The notes: generated by a model not told the origin, from the letters alone. A stretch of DNA of 18,597 nucleotides from Sulfolobus sp. UBA167 (GCA_002495845.1 DAHF01000111.1:208-18804), one strand, 5' to 3'. Positions 8,041-15,741 are shown, counted from the stretch's first letter. Program-made: numbers and translations.

Positions 8041-8544
8041 TTAACTTATTGTGAAAGACGACTTCGCTGCTGCCTTCATTGGGAGGGCAGGCGTCAGAAG
8101 GTATATTGTATAATGCCCTGGTGACAACATGACAGGAAGCTTCAGCAGAAATACAGCGTCAGTACCTAAGCACATGTAAAGGCCACTATAGTCATTATAG
8201 CCCACTGCTTTCTTAAGATCGAATGATGCTTTCGTAACATTGACTACTGAAGATGCTATACCGCTGGTATTAAGCGTGATCTTTGTTGTAGAGTTTTCAA
8301 TTATTATCTCAGTTACTGACGCAGGATATGCGTCTGGTCCGTTCACATCTGATATATTAAGAGCGATATACGTATGACCATCCTTATTGAAGGCATCAAC
8401 AGGAGAGCAGAACTCAAACTTAGGCTTCTTTGAGTCGTTAAATAGAGGACCGTAAACGTTTCCATATGATATTTGACCTATTGCCAGTATAGCTACTACA
8501 ACTATTATAGTAAATAGAATTGCACCCGCTTCGAAAGCTTTCAT
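8041..8544 (-). CDS. doxA: Thiosulfate:quinone oxidoreductase small subunit DoxA
   Basis: 167 residues. One N-terminal membrane anchor (about 7-25), then YGNVYGPLFNDSKKPKFEF and an extracytoplasmic domain. Two cysteines (C46, C125) could form a disulfide, and four sequons (N63, N84, N92, N102) fit the glycosylated external subunit. Together with DoxD it forms TQO, first characterised in Acidianus ambivalens, which oxidises thiosulfate to tetrathionate and reduces caldariella quinone. The gene starts 6 bases after the doxD stop. A good Shine-Dalgarno sequence (GGTGATC, 8549-8555) precedes its ATG, as expected for an internal operon gene in this group. The assignment rests on sequence resemblance and on the neighbouring doxD. 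Confidence 0.93.
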   Translation of the reverse strand: MKAFEAGAILFTIIVVVAILAIGQISYGNVYGPLFNDSKKPKFEFCSPVDAFNKDGHTYIALNISDVNGPDAYPASVTEIIIENSTTKITLNTSGIASSVVNVTKASFDLKKAVGYNDYSGLYMCLGTDAVFLLKLPVMLSPGHYTIYLLTPALPMKAAAKSSFTIS

Positions 8545-8548
8545 GATT

Positions 8549-8555
8549 GATCACC
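8549..8555 (-). promoter_or_regulatory. Shine-Dalgarno site of doxA
   Basis: GGTGATC on the minus strand lies about 4 bases before the doxA ATG and overlaps the doxD stop codon. It contrasts with the leaderless doxD start and supports translation of doxA from the shared mRNA. Confidence 0.65.
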
Positions 8556-9099
8556 ATAACCTAATGTACTTTAGAAGAGGAGCGTTAATTATTGGCTTGT
8601 CTCCATATTTCTTATAAAGTATCTCATCGACTCCATATTTCCTTCCAGCTCCAGCTATCATTATTGACACAGCGCCTGCAAGAAGCAAAGCAAGAATCTG
8701 CCATTCATCTTCACATGTAGATCCTAACCACGCTGCAGGAGCTAAAGAGAGCGCCATTCCCCCAGCTATGAAACCAAAGAGCCTTGATAAGAACCCGAAG
8801 ATCAGCGCTAAGCCTACTATTATCTCAAATGCACTGAATATTGCTAAAAAAGTTGCTCCTAATGATGGGTCTTGTAAAAACGATAATAGAGGACCCTTAA
8901 ATAATCCAGCGTGTGGTAAAAAAGTCACCACCTTGTTCAAAACGAACGATGAAGAACTTGGATCTAACTTTGCAGGCTTTAGCACAGCCTTTCTGAGTCC
9001 TCCGTCTAACCACATCCAACCTACAGCGAAGCGCAAGGGAAGATAGGAGATCGTTTTCACATTCTCCAAATCCTCCTTCCCTTCTGTCTTACCACTCAA
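8551..9099 (-). CDS. doxD: Thiosulfate:quinone oxidoreductase large subunit DoxD
   Basis: 182 residues, about four membrane helices. The signature RFAVGWMWLDGGLRKA (23-38) is typical of the DoxD/DoxX family. It is followed by KPAKLDPSSSSF, an external loop, FEIIVGLALIFG (91-102) and WLGSTCEDEW (124-133), a conserved DoxD segment. It forms the membrane core of TQO with DoxA. The start is TTG at 9099. This gives the expected N-terminus MSGKTEGKEDLENVK, and a TATA box lies about 20 bases upstream, so translation is probably leaderless from a TTG. A GTG at 9061 (V14) is the next alternative and would shorten the cytoplasmic N-terminus. Confidence 0.95.
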   Translation of the reverse strand: MSGKTEGKEDLENVKTISYLPLRFAVGWMWLDGGLRKAVLKPAKLDPSSSSFVLNKVVTFLPHAGLFKGPLLSFLQDPSLGATFLAIFSAFEIIVGLALIFGFLSRLFGFIAGGMALSLAPAAWLGSTCEDEWQILALLLAGAVSIMIAGAGRKYGVDEILYKKYGDKPIINAPLLKYIRLW

Positions 9100-9117
9100 A
9101 CGGAATCACTAAGCATC

Positions 9118-9124
9118 TTTATAC
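9118..9124 (-). promoter_or_regulatory. TATA box of the doxDA operon
   Basis: TATAAAG on the minus strand lies about 20-25 bases before the TTG start codon at 9099, fitting a leaderless transcript. Confidence 0.6.
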
Positions 9125-9323
9125 ATTGCTAACTTAAAAAAGTTAACTAAATTTTTAGTTTTAATTCTATAGCTAAAGAAAAAGTTAATATTATTAACGA
9201 TTATAAAATTTAATATAAAGTTATCGTTAATTTTAATATTTTCATTTAAAATGATCCATAAATAAAAGTAACGTTATTGTATTAAGGTTATAAAGGGACT
9301 AACATAAAGATAAGTGAATTCAC

Positions 9324-9653
9324 ATGACAACCTTAAACGAAACATTATGGGAAGTGATCAACAATCTGGTTCCTCTATTTCAGGATGATATAGATACCTT
9401 CCTAACGAAAGAGGGATATATTATCGAGGAAGACAAAGGAAAATGGAACGACGCGGTTAAGCTAATAAAGGAAGCCTATAGGAATTCATTCTCTTCTGAT
9501 GCTGGCGCTATAGAATATGTAAAAAAGGCATTAAATGAATTAGCTGGAATATCGCCTAAGAAACCTCTTCCTCCAGAGATGAAAACAAGATTTGAGGAAA
9601 TTAAGACATATCTTTCCTCCGTCCTACCTAAAGAAATTAGCTCCACTCAATAG
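9324..9653 (+). CDS. Small acidic helical protein, unknown function
   Basis: 109 residues, rich in Lys, Glu, Asp and Leu, without membrane segment or cysteine. Predicted mostly helical: residues 5-27 (ETLWEVINNLVPLF...), 38-54 and 63-74, then a proline-rich turn (SPKKPLPPEM, 77-86) and a last helix. Not recognised as any family. It diverges from doxDA across 224 bases of AT-rich DNA. GTTATAAAG (9287-9295) is a plausible TATA box and AAGTGAA just before the gene could act as a weak Shine-Dalgarno site on a leader of about 10 bases. It could be a regulator or partner of the neighbouring TQO, but no DNA-binding motif is evident. Confidence 0.65.
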   Translation: MTTLNETLWEVINNLVPLFQDDIDTFLTKEGYIIEEDKGKWNDAVKLIKEAYRNSFSSDAGAIEYVKKALNELAGISPKKPLPPEMKTRFEEIKTYLSSVLPKEISSTQ

Positions 9654-9863
9654 TTTCGGGTTGCTGTCTATTTTTTATGATATGATCTTCATTTCTGACA
9701 AACTTTTTTGAAACTACCCTAAATTTGTAATAAAGTTAAATATTCCTATAAGCTAGAGTAAAAAGTTTTTAAGATATCTGCTTAAAAGCTTTCATGGAAA
9801 AATCTCCCTTAATTTAGGATAGTTTTAAAAACAGATTGCAGAGAAAAGCTTATAGGGAGAAAC

Positions 9864-11258
9864 ATGACGCTCAGCAAAGCTGTACTTTCTTTTAAGGAAA
9901 CGTACGGACAAGCTATGGCAGTTACTGCACCTCTAGGAAGTGTAGTTTCAACATCGACTGCAGCAATAGTCTATGCAGGGGATTCAGTAGTTTTCACCAC
10001 GTTGCTTTCTTTGCTTGCAAGCGCACTGTGGATATACAACCTTACTCTATATAGTAAGAAACTTGCCAGTGCAGGAGGCTTCTATACCTTCAATTTTAGT
10101 GCTTGGAGGAGCAAGAAGCTCTCCTTCCTAGAAGCGCTTACCGAGGTGTTCGCATATTCTATGTTGAATGCCGTGAATGCGATCACTACATACCTCATCG
10201 TTAGTATCGGGCTTTCCATGGTAGGGATAACAATTCCCCTTTGGGTAGAAGCAGTTGTTATCGCGATTTCAGTTATGTATCCTTCCTTGATATCCTTAAC
10301 TCACATAAAGAAGCTAATGTCGTACGTCATTACGATCAGCGCAACAGCTGAAGCAGCACTTCTGATAGGAATTTTCTTCCTTTCTCTCCATGGTGGATTT
10401 CATTACAATTACGTTATCCCTAAGGATGTAAGCATGGGGAACCTAGCAACAGCCTTCGTGTTAACCACAGTTAGTATTTCCGGAGCCGGAGCCGCTACTT
10501 ATTTAGGAGAGGAAACGAGGGAACCTCTTAAGAACGTCTCTAGAGGAATGTGGTTAGCCCTATTAATAGGGGGAATATCCATGTTTTTAGGGACTTACGC
10601 ACTTGTAGCACTTTGGAACGGATCGCTCGCTTCCCTTGCCAATTCCCCTCAACCCCTCCTCTATGAGATGATGTCTTACGGTCCTCTGTTCATGTTGATC
10701 GCCCTCATACTTTCAATAAACAGTTTGTTAAGTTCCAATATAGGTACTACAATTGGAGCTTCAAGGGTCCTCTTCAACTTAGCAAGGGAGGACGCTGCAC
10801 CCAAAATATTCTTAAAGACTAACAAGAGCGGAGAGCCAGTAATGTCCACTATCGCCATAGCATTGATAACAGCTGTAGTTACAGTAGTTAGCGTATTTAC
10901 CTTAGGTCTGGTCACTGCGTTCACTGAAGTTAGTGCGGTCACGGGTATACTTTGGCTGTTGGGTAGGCTATTTGATGGAATAGGAGTGCCCGTATTGTAT
11001 TGGAGAATAAGAGAGCTCGGTTACATTTCCCTTCTAATTCCTTTGGCTGCTACTGGAATAAACCTCTGGGGAGACATAAGCTCAATAGCATCAATGGACT
11101 TGAACCAGGCTATTATCCTGGGGATAATCCTGATGGTAACGCTAATATGGTATATAAAGAAAGCTAGATACGGACGTCCAGGCAGGCTAGTAGTAAATGA
11201 ACAGAACGAGGTAATCGATGTAGACGACTACTTGAAAAGGAAAGTAAGCGCTAAATAG
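9864..11258 (+). CDS. APC-family amino-acid permease
   Basis: 464 residues with about twelve membrane helices. The N-terminal ETYGQAMAVTAPLGSVVS and ASAGGFYTF (68-76) match the substrate-binding helix 1 region and the following A-G-G-x-Y motif of amino acid/polyamine permeases. SGAGAATYLGEETREP (206-221) is the characteristic helix 6 region with its G-E-E-x-x-x-P. LLSSNIGTTIGASRVLFNLARED is the typical helix 8 and loop segment. The C-terminal tail (RPGRLVVNEQ...) is soluble. Substrate is not predictable. A TATA-like TTTTAAAA (9823-9830) and a purine-rich AGGGAGA (9854-9860) just before the ATG suggest a short leader with weak Shine-Dalgarno. Confidence 0.92.
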   Translation: MTLSKAVLSFKETYGQAMAVTAPLGSVVSTSTAAIVYAGDSVVFTTLLSLLASALWIYNLTLYSKKLASAGGFYTFNFSAWRSKKLSFLEALTEVFAYSMLNAVNAITTYLIVSIGLSMVGITIPLWVEAVVIAISVMYPSLISLTHIKKLMSYVITISATAEAALLIGIFFLSLHGGFHYNYVIPKDVSMGNLATAFVLTTVSISGAGAATYLGEETREPLKNVSRGMWLALLIGGISMFLGTYALVALWNGSLASLANSPQPLLYEMMSYGPLFMLIALILSINSLLSSNIGTTIGASRVLFNLAREDAAPKIFLKTNKSGEPVMSTIAIALITAVVTVVSVFTLGLVTAFTEVSAVTGILWLLGRLFDGIGVPVLYWRIRELGYISLLIPLAATGINLWGDISSIASMDLNQAIILGIILMVTLIWYIKKARYGRPGRLVVNEQNEVIDVDDYLKRKVSAK

Positions 11259-11330
11259 CTTTCCTCTCTATAATTGCAAATTTTCTGGCTTTTGTCTTTT
11301 TAAGTTATACTCATTTCTATATCTTTTTAC

Positions 11331-11354
11331 CCAATTAAAATTATCCAATTAAAA
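11331..11354. repeat. Short direct repeat at the convergent gene ends
   Basis: CCAATTAAAA occurs at 11331-11340 and again at 11345-11354, across the end of the PAP2-like gene. T-rich tracts on each strand around 11290-11330 are possible transcription end signals. Probably a chance or slippage repeat. Confidence 0.4.
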
Positions 11355-11883
11355 AATTCCAGAAAAATGCAGTTACAAGGAAACCTACTAAAGTTCCCGC
11401 AATTAATTGACCCTTGGTATGCTTTCTTAGAAAATATCTAGATAATATTACTAGCAAGCCAAATGGAGTCGCTAAAAGCACATAGTACCCAAGGATTAGA
11501 TAAGCGTAAGTTATGAACCCAGCCATTGCAGTAGCGTGTATACTAATCTTCCACTTTAGAGAAATTATACCATCGATAAACGTAACTGCCGATGTGGCTA
11601 AAATTCCTACCGAAGTTATAATATATTTAAATATCGCAAGAGATATTAGAAAATAGATTAATGAAGATGTAAATAAAATTCTAGGTCTTATTTCACGCAG
11701 ATCAGAGTTTTTCCCACGATAGAGTAAATATGGAGCTAATGATCCCGCTAGAAAAACCAAAATGAAAATAAATAAAGTAATCATAGACCCGTAGTTGTAA
11801 AAAGTTATCAGAACAACCCAAAAGGGCAATTGAACCAAAGGATGTCCAACGAGAGATAGAAATTCCCAGATCTTACTTTTCAC
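11341..11883 (-). CDS. PAP2-superfamily-like membrane protein
   Basis: 180 residues, about six helices. Traces of the phosphatase signature appear in order: a lysine and RP in KNSDLREIRP (58-67, spacing one residue longer than the canonical K-x6-RP), SIHATAMAGF (114-123, at the place of the PSGH motif) and SRYFLRKHTKGQ (148-159), an SR-x5-H-x3-D motif in which the final Asp is Gln. H116 and H155 would be the acid and nucleophile of a lipid phosphatase. With the altered motifs, activity may be changed or lost. The start is GTG at 11883, supported by TTATAAG (11906-11912) at the leaderless distance. The gene lies 36 bases after the methyltransferase gene. Confidence 0.72.
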   Translation of the reverse strand: MKSKIWEFLSLVGHPLVQLPFWVVLITFYNYGSMITLFIFILVFLAGSLAPYLLYRGKNSDLREIRPRILFTSSLIYFLISLAIFKYIITSVGILATSAVTFIDGIISLKWKISIHATAMAGFITYAYLILGYYVLLATPFGLLVILSRYFLRKHTKGQLIAGTLVGFLVTAFFWNFLIG

Positions 11884-11905
11884 ATCATGTAGTGAGCTAG
11901 TAACC

Positions 11906-11912
11906 TTATAAG
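11906..11912 (-). promoter_or_regulatory. TATA box of the PAP2-like gene
   Basis: CTTATAAGG on the minus strand is about 25 bases upstream of GTG 11883. It lies between the methyltransferase stop and the gene and decides the GTG start. Confidence 0.6.
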
Positions 11913-11919
11913 CTTCAGA

Positions 11920-12465
11920 TCATCTCTTTCTTTCAAATAGCAGTCCAAAATGATATGGGCCTATTTCGAACCTCTCCTTCAGGGAGTAGTCAGGAAATCT
12001 TTTGATGTAATCCTCTTCAGTCATCCTTAAATAATAAGGCGGGCCTTTTTCAATTTTTGGATCTTTTTTCCAATCAACTATAAAGATTCTCGAGTTCTCT
12101 TTACTTATTCTCTTTATTTCGTCATAAATTTCCTCTTTGTTTTCCATGTCATGAAAAGAGTTTGCCATCAAAACTAAATCCACTGTATTACTGGGAACTA
12201 AGCTTATTGAACTGAAAAATTGCACTTTTTCGCTCTTACAATTCTTTTTAGCTACATCTAACATCAATTCACTTGTATCTATGCAATAGACCTTTGAGGC
12301 AATTTTAATTAGCCTAATACAATAGAAACCTGGACCACATCCAACATCAGCAACTGTATCATTATTTTTTACAAATCTTGGTAAAAATAGATCTGGGTTT
12401 TCATACTGCGTACGTTTATCGCTCATCAGGAAGTCAATCATCTTCTCATAATTTTTGAGTTCCAT
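11920..12465 (-). CDS. Class I SAM-dependent methyltransferase
   Basis: 181 residues. VADVGCGPG (38-46) is motif I of the Rossmann methyltransferases, and D63 in VYCIDTSE is the acidic residue that binds the SAM ribose. VDLVLMANSFHDM (95-107) fits motif II with the following loop, and IFIVDWK fits strand 5. This resembles the UbiE/methyltransferase-11 group of small soluble enzymes. The substrate (metabolite, lipid or metalloid) cannot be told. TTAAAAA (12487-12493) lies about 25 bases before the ATG, so the gene is leaderless and probably independently transcribed. Confidence 0.88.
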   Translation of the reverse strand: MELKNYEKMIDFLMSDKRTQYENPDLFLPRFVKNNDTVADVGCGPGFYCIRLIKIASKVYCIDTSELMLDVAKKNCKSEKVQFFSSISLVPSNTVDLVLMANSFHDMENKEEIYDEIKRISKENSRIFIVDWKKDPKIEKGPPYYLRMTEEDYIKRFPDYSLKERFEIGPYHFGLLFERKR

Positions 12466-12911
12466 AGGTATATTTCTTACCTAAAGTTTTTAACCTTTTT
12501 TAAAGATGCCTTAGGAACATCCAACTTTTTCCTACAATTTATTTGTACTATAGATATTATTAGTGAAGATATAGAAATAATATAAAGTCTTTATAAAGTT
12601 ACTAGAAACTTCTAAGGTCTCTGAAGAAAGCTTAAAAACTATTCAAATTCATAAAGAAAAGAATTATTTAGTCATTTAGCTGGGGAAAAAATAAAATACT
12701 GATTGAGTAAGCTTATAATTTTTGTAATTATAATTAAAAAGATTTTCTTAATAATAACATATGAATCCATACTTTATTAAACATTTTGAGAATAAGATAG
12801 TAAGGATTCCACGCTTTCATCTTGATAACTTGATCTGCAATCTTCATTTGAATGATATTTTTAGTCAGCTACATTAATTTATAATAGCATATCAGCTTTT
12901 TAGGTGATTTC
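12466..12911. other. 446-base AT-rich gap with promoters and one doubtful 38-codon ORF
   Basis: It contains the methyltransferase promoter at its left end and, at its right end, TTTATAAT (12878-12885) and AGGTGA (12902-12907) for the DUF929-like gene. A 38-codon ORF (12761-12877, +, beginning MNPYFIKHFENKIVRI) has no visible Shine-Dalgarno site or homology that I recognise; it could be a gene fragment or chance. No RNA gene was seen. Several CTTTATAAAG-type TATA-like sequences near 12585-12600 are typical of AT-rich DNA. Confidence 0.4.
12902..12907 (+). promoter_or_regulatory. Shine-Dalgarno site of the first DUF929-like gene
   Basis: AGGTGA is complementary to the conserved archaeal 16S rRNA 3' end and lies 4 bases before the ATG. 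With TTTATAAT at 12878-12885 the mRNA would have only a very short leader. Confidence 0.55.
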
Positions 12912-13637
12912 ATGGTAAAAAAGACCGTCAGTTATGTGGCTGTAATTTTGTTGTCATTAGTTTTCTTCACGGTACTCGTTCTTCCTTCTTTACTTCCAAA
13001 TGACCTATTTCATTTCATAAAAGTGAGTAATAAAGGATATAGCAAAAATGTTTCAATTTATTTAGTAAGCTGGTATGGCTGTCCTTTCGGTGCGTCCCTC
13101 TCATGGCCCCTTTATGACGTTCTAAGTCACTTTGGAAACGTCAGCGCTGAAACACACTATTCGATATATGAGTCTGATATAGGAGGATATGTGCCAGGTC
13201 TATTGTTCCTTGATTTCATTCCAAACTCAACCGTGTCATTTCATTATGTCTACTTATACAATGAATACCTAAATGCGAGTCCAGAAGGGACTCCAATGAA
13301 AAATCTCGTGGAAGGTGGAATTGAAGAGCTAAGAAACGAAGCTCCCACATGGGTTTACCAATTAATTTTGGAATATGATATAAATGACTCTGACATCTTC
13401 ACCGGCCTCTCTATGGTATCACCGGCTTACATGGGAAATCCGCCACACATACCTACTACACTCATAATAACTGGACCAAACGGAACTTGGATTCTTATAG
13501 GTTATTTGAATAGCCTAAATCCATCCTCATTGGCTGTCTCCTCTGAGGGGCACATCAATAAAAATTATATCCTATCATTAACATCGGTTAAGGAGTCGGC
13601 TTCCACTATAATGTCAGTTATAAACTCTGTACAGTAA
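12912..13637 (+). CDS. DUF929-like membrane-anchored extracytoplasmic protein, possible monothiol thioredoxin fold
   Basis: 241 residues. After MVKK a single hydrophobic segment (about 6-28) acts as signal anchor; the remainder is soluble and probably outside the cell (sequons N46, N77, N105, N121, N131 region aside). I assign it to DUF929, a family described from Sulfolobus with no known function, on overall pattern. A strand (SIYLVSW) leads into YGCPFG (55-60), which is followed by a helix (SLSWPLYDVLSHF). Much later HIPTTLIITGPNGTW (179-193) resembles the thioredoxin cis-proline and following strand. C57 is the only cysteine, so any redox activity would be monothiol or need a partner. A paralogue lies at the right end of the window. 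The gene stands alone with its own promoter and Shine-Dalgarno site. Confidence 0.8.
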   Translation: MVKKTVSYVAVILLSLVFFTVLVLPSLLPNDLFHFIKVSNKGYSKNVSIYLVSWYGCPFGASLSWPLYDVLSHFGNVSAETHYSIYESDIGGYVPGLLFLDFIPNSTVSFHYVYLYNEYLNASPEGTPMKNLVEGGIEELRNEAPTWVYQLILEYDINDSDIFTGLSMVSPAYMGNPPHIPTTLIITGPNGTWILIGYLNSLNPSSLAVSSEGHINKNYILSLTSVKESASTIMSVINSVQ

Positions 13638-13659
13638 GGAAAAATATAAAAATAAATAT

Positions 13660-14070
13660 CTATTCATTTGAAGTTATTTTTCTGTCCCTTATAATGTACC
13701 ATGTTCCAAGGGATATAGCCCCGACTTTTCCTTCTCTATCTGTCAGCTCTATCAGTACTACAACTGCAGTCCTGCCCTTTCTTATCACCCTTGCTTTGCA
13801 CTTAAAAGGACCTTTAAACATTGGCTCGAGAAAATTAATTTTCATTTCTTGAGTTACCTGATCTAAACCATCGTTCACTGTACTGACGGCTAACCCACCT
13901 GCTAAGTCCATTGCCGTTGCCATTATACCTCCGTTCAAAACTCCTCCCCTTCTAGTCAGCTCTTCTCTGAAGGGAAATTCTATTTCGCTCTCTCCATTTT
14001 CCGCCCTTATTATTTTGGCATTTAGAAGAGAAGTAATGTTTCTTTCCTTATCCTTGACGTCAGGAATCAA
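13660..14070 (-). CDS. PaaI-like hotdog-fold thioesterase
   Basis: 136 residues, one hotdog domain. RRGGVLNGGIMATAMDLAGG (41-60) is the family core: the usual H-G-G is N-G-G here (N46) and D55 is the expected catalytic acid at the start of the central helix. QEMKINFLEPMF (75-86) and the C-terminal strands (KGRTAVVVLIELTD) fit PaaI/YbgC-type acyl-CoA thioesterases. Substrate is unknown; release of CoA from an acyl or aryl thioester is the family reaction. The start is TTG at 14070: there is no ATG before residue 50, and the hotdog domain needs the upstream part. It follows the ferredoxin gene by 39 bases and may be on the same mRNA. Confidence 0.85.
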   Translation of the reverse strand: MIPDVKDKERNITSLLNAKIIRAENGESEIEFPFREELTRRGGVLNGGIMATAMDLAGGLAVSTVNDGLDQVTQEMKINFLEPMFKGPFKCKARVIRKGRTAVVVLIELTDREGKVGAISLGTWYIIRDRKITSNE

Positions 14071-14109
14071 GACTGAACTTGAAAATAAGATGAAAATGCT
14101 CTAAAAAAG

Positions 14110-14424
14110 TTATGGAGGTTTCACATCTATTGCTGCTACAGGACATACATTAACGCAAGCCATACAGAATATACATGCTTGTTCATTTACAGGATCTGCC
14201 TTTTTCTCTGAGGCTGGATGGCCGGGAGTATCTAACCACTGAAATACATTAACCGGACACGCATTTATACATGAGCCATCCGCAATACAGAGGTCGAAGT
14301 CAACGCCTACTATACTGCCATGAATCCCGAGGATTTTAGGATTCTCTACTGGGCCATAAACTTTGTGCCCCTCATGATCTCCAGCGACCGGTCTACTTGT
14401 CCTGTAGCTAGGATCTATCCCCAT
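14110..14424 (-). CDS. zfx: Zinc-containing seven-iron ferredoxin
   Basis: 104 residues, very close to the Sulfolobus zinc ferredoxin as I remember it. Zinc ligands H17, H20, H35 and D77 (one less in mature numbering) are present. The cluster cysteines are C46, C52, C56 in the first motif (CIADGSCINAC, with D49 where a fourth cysteine would sit, hence a [3Fe-4S] cluster) and C84, C87, C90, C94 in the second (CIFCMACVNVC). It accepts electrons from pyruvate and other 2-oxoacid:ferredoxin oxidoreductases in the cytoplasm. GGTGA (14429-14433) precedes the ATG, and TTTAAA at 14487-14492 gives a leader of about 40 bases, unlike the leaderless neighbours. Confidence 0.97.
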   Translation of the reverse strand: MGIDPSYRTSRPVAGDHEGHKVYGPVENPKILGIHGSIVGVDFDLCIADGSCINACPVNVFQWLDTPGHPASEKKADPVNEQACIFCMACVNVCPVAAIDVKPP

Positions 14425-14428
14425 TTTT

Positions 14429-14433
14429 TCACC
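14429..14433 (-). promoter_or_regulatory. Shine-Dalgarno site of the ferredoxin gene
   Basis: GGTGA on the minus strand lies 4 bases before the ATG; a TATA-like element about 65 bases upstream implies a real 5' leader for this presumably highly expressed gene. Confidence 0.6.
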
Positions 14434-14580
14434 AATGATACTACAACCTACTTCTCTTAATAATCTAACCCCTATTATGTTCGGGATTTAAAGATACATT
14501 TAAAGAAATATTAAATGTAAACATTTTTATAACAAAACTCCAACCGTTCATTATAATTATATATTACAAAATGGAAAAAT

Positions 14581-15723
14581 TTAGACTAGAGCTAACAAAC
14601 CTCCTAGAATTATTAATGACACTACAGCCCAATATACTATCATCCCTCTCTTGCTTGTAGCATGCTTTCCCATTAAGTTTCTATTTGACGCTATCAAACC
14701 CATCAGAACTATCGGAAAGACCAATGCTAAGACCTCAAATACCATCAGATTAAGCACCATGTTGATTAAAGAATCTGAAATTACTGGTATGATCGCTGCG
14801 GGAAGAGACTCTGCTATATAGACCTTAAACCAGTTCCTTCTGCCTATTCCCAAAGCCTCTGTAACACCCCATGCACTTCCAAGGGATATTACCACAAGAG
14901 CGATGAACCCCGATAGCACCAATGCCATCCCAAATATTAAAGGGGAAAAAGGACCTGCTATTGAAGAGAGGGAGCTGGAAATGACTGATGGGTCCTCGAA
15001 ATTGCTCGTTTTAAGCCCCGTAGAGGCCACTTCTATTGCAACCATGAGGAGCTCCGAGACTAGAGCACCAACGAAAGTTTCAATCCTCATTGCCTTGACA
15101 TCACGTATCCTTTTCTCTGCCGTCGCTGAAGCTTGGTAAAATAGCATGAAGGGCATAACTACAGCGCCTATATTCGCAGCAGCTAGAAAAATGAAGCTCT
15201 TAGAGGTGGAGAAGAGGAAAGGAGAAGAGTAGGGATCAAATCCTCTAAACAGAGCAGCAAAGATATATATCATGATCATTACCATCGAACCCGCAATCAG
15301 GTATTTCTCAACTTTCATGTATTCCCTTTTGTAAACTAAGAAGAGATGTAAGGAATAAGCTATGGGAACTGATATCAAAGGGGAAATTCCAACCATCTCC
15401 ATACCTACCGCTATCCCAGTATACTCCGCGGCATAGCTGAGGAAGTCTATTGTCGCCATAGGCATTGCAGATAACAACGCAACTTTAGGCCCCATGTTCT
15501 CTCTTAAAATCTCAGCTAAACCTTTCCCTGTAGCAACTCCTATCCTTCCTGACACTTCCTGGACTATATAGAGGGGCACAACAAGTAACAGAAGAAACCA
15601 GATCAATCCATATCCGTATTGAACTCCGTTCTGGGCTGCAGTTATGAGACTAGCAGCGTCCATGTCAGCTATCATTACAAGCCATGCAGGACCCCAACTC
15701 CTGAAAACCCCTTTGATGCTCAC
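14581..15723 (-). CDS. Divergent NRAMP-family metal transporter
   Basis: 380 residues with about eleven helices. GPAWLVMIADMDAASLITAA (11-30) aligns with helix 1 of NRAMP transporters, but the canonical D-P-G-N is replaced by DMDAAS (D20, D22). In helix 6, GAVVMPFMLFYQASA (186-200) keeps the metal-binding methionine M190, while the usual following histidine is absent. This variant set is found in a distinct group of prokaryotic NRAMP homologues, so metal choice may differ from the usual Mn2+/Fe2+. SGRIGVATGKGLAEILRE (58-75) is the conserved loop after helix 2. The start is GTG at 15723, with TTTAATACTTT (15742-15752) at the leaderless distance. It diverges from the helicase gene. Confidence 0.85.
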   Translation of the reverse strand: MSIKGVFRSWGPAWLVMIADMDAASLITAAQNGVQYGYGLIWFLLLLVVPLYIVQEVSGRIGVATGKGLAEILRENMGPKVALLSAMPMATIDFLSYAAEYTGIAVGMEMVGISPLISVPIAYSLHLFLVYKREYMKVEKYLIAGSMVMIMIYIFAALFRGFDPYSSPFLFSTSKSFIFLAAANIGAVVMPFMLFYQASATAEKRIRDVKAMRIETFVGALVSELLMVAIEVASTGLKTSNFEDPSVISSSLSSIAGPFSPLIFGMALVLSGFIALVVISLGSAWGVTEALGIGRRNWFKVYIAESLPAAIIPVISDSLINMVLNLMVFEVLALVFPIVLMGLIASNRNLMGKHATSKRGMIVYWAVVSLIILGGLLALV

Positions 15724-15741
15724 ATTTTCATCTTAGGCTCA

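Noticed and set aside
12761..12877. 38-codon ORF as a real small gene
   Set aside because: No Shine-Dalgarno site, no clear TATA box at leaderless distance and no recognised homology; kept only as a note in the spacer entry.
14903..15139. Plus-strand ORF inside the NRAMP gene
   Set aside because: It is antisense to a well-supported transporter and has no recognised domain or promoter.
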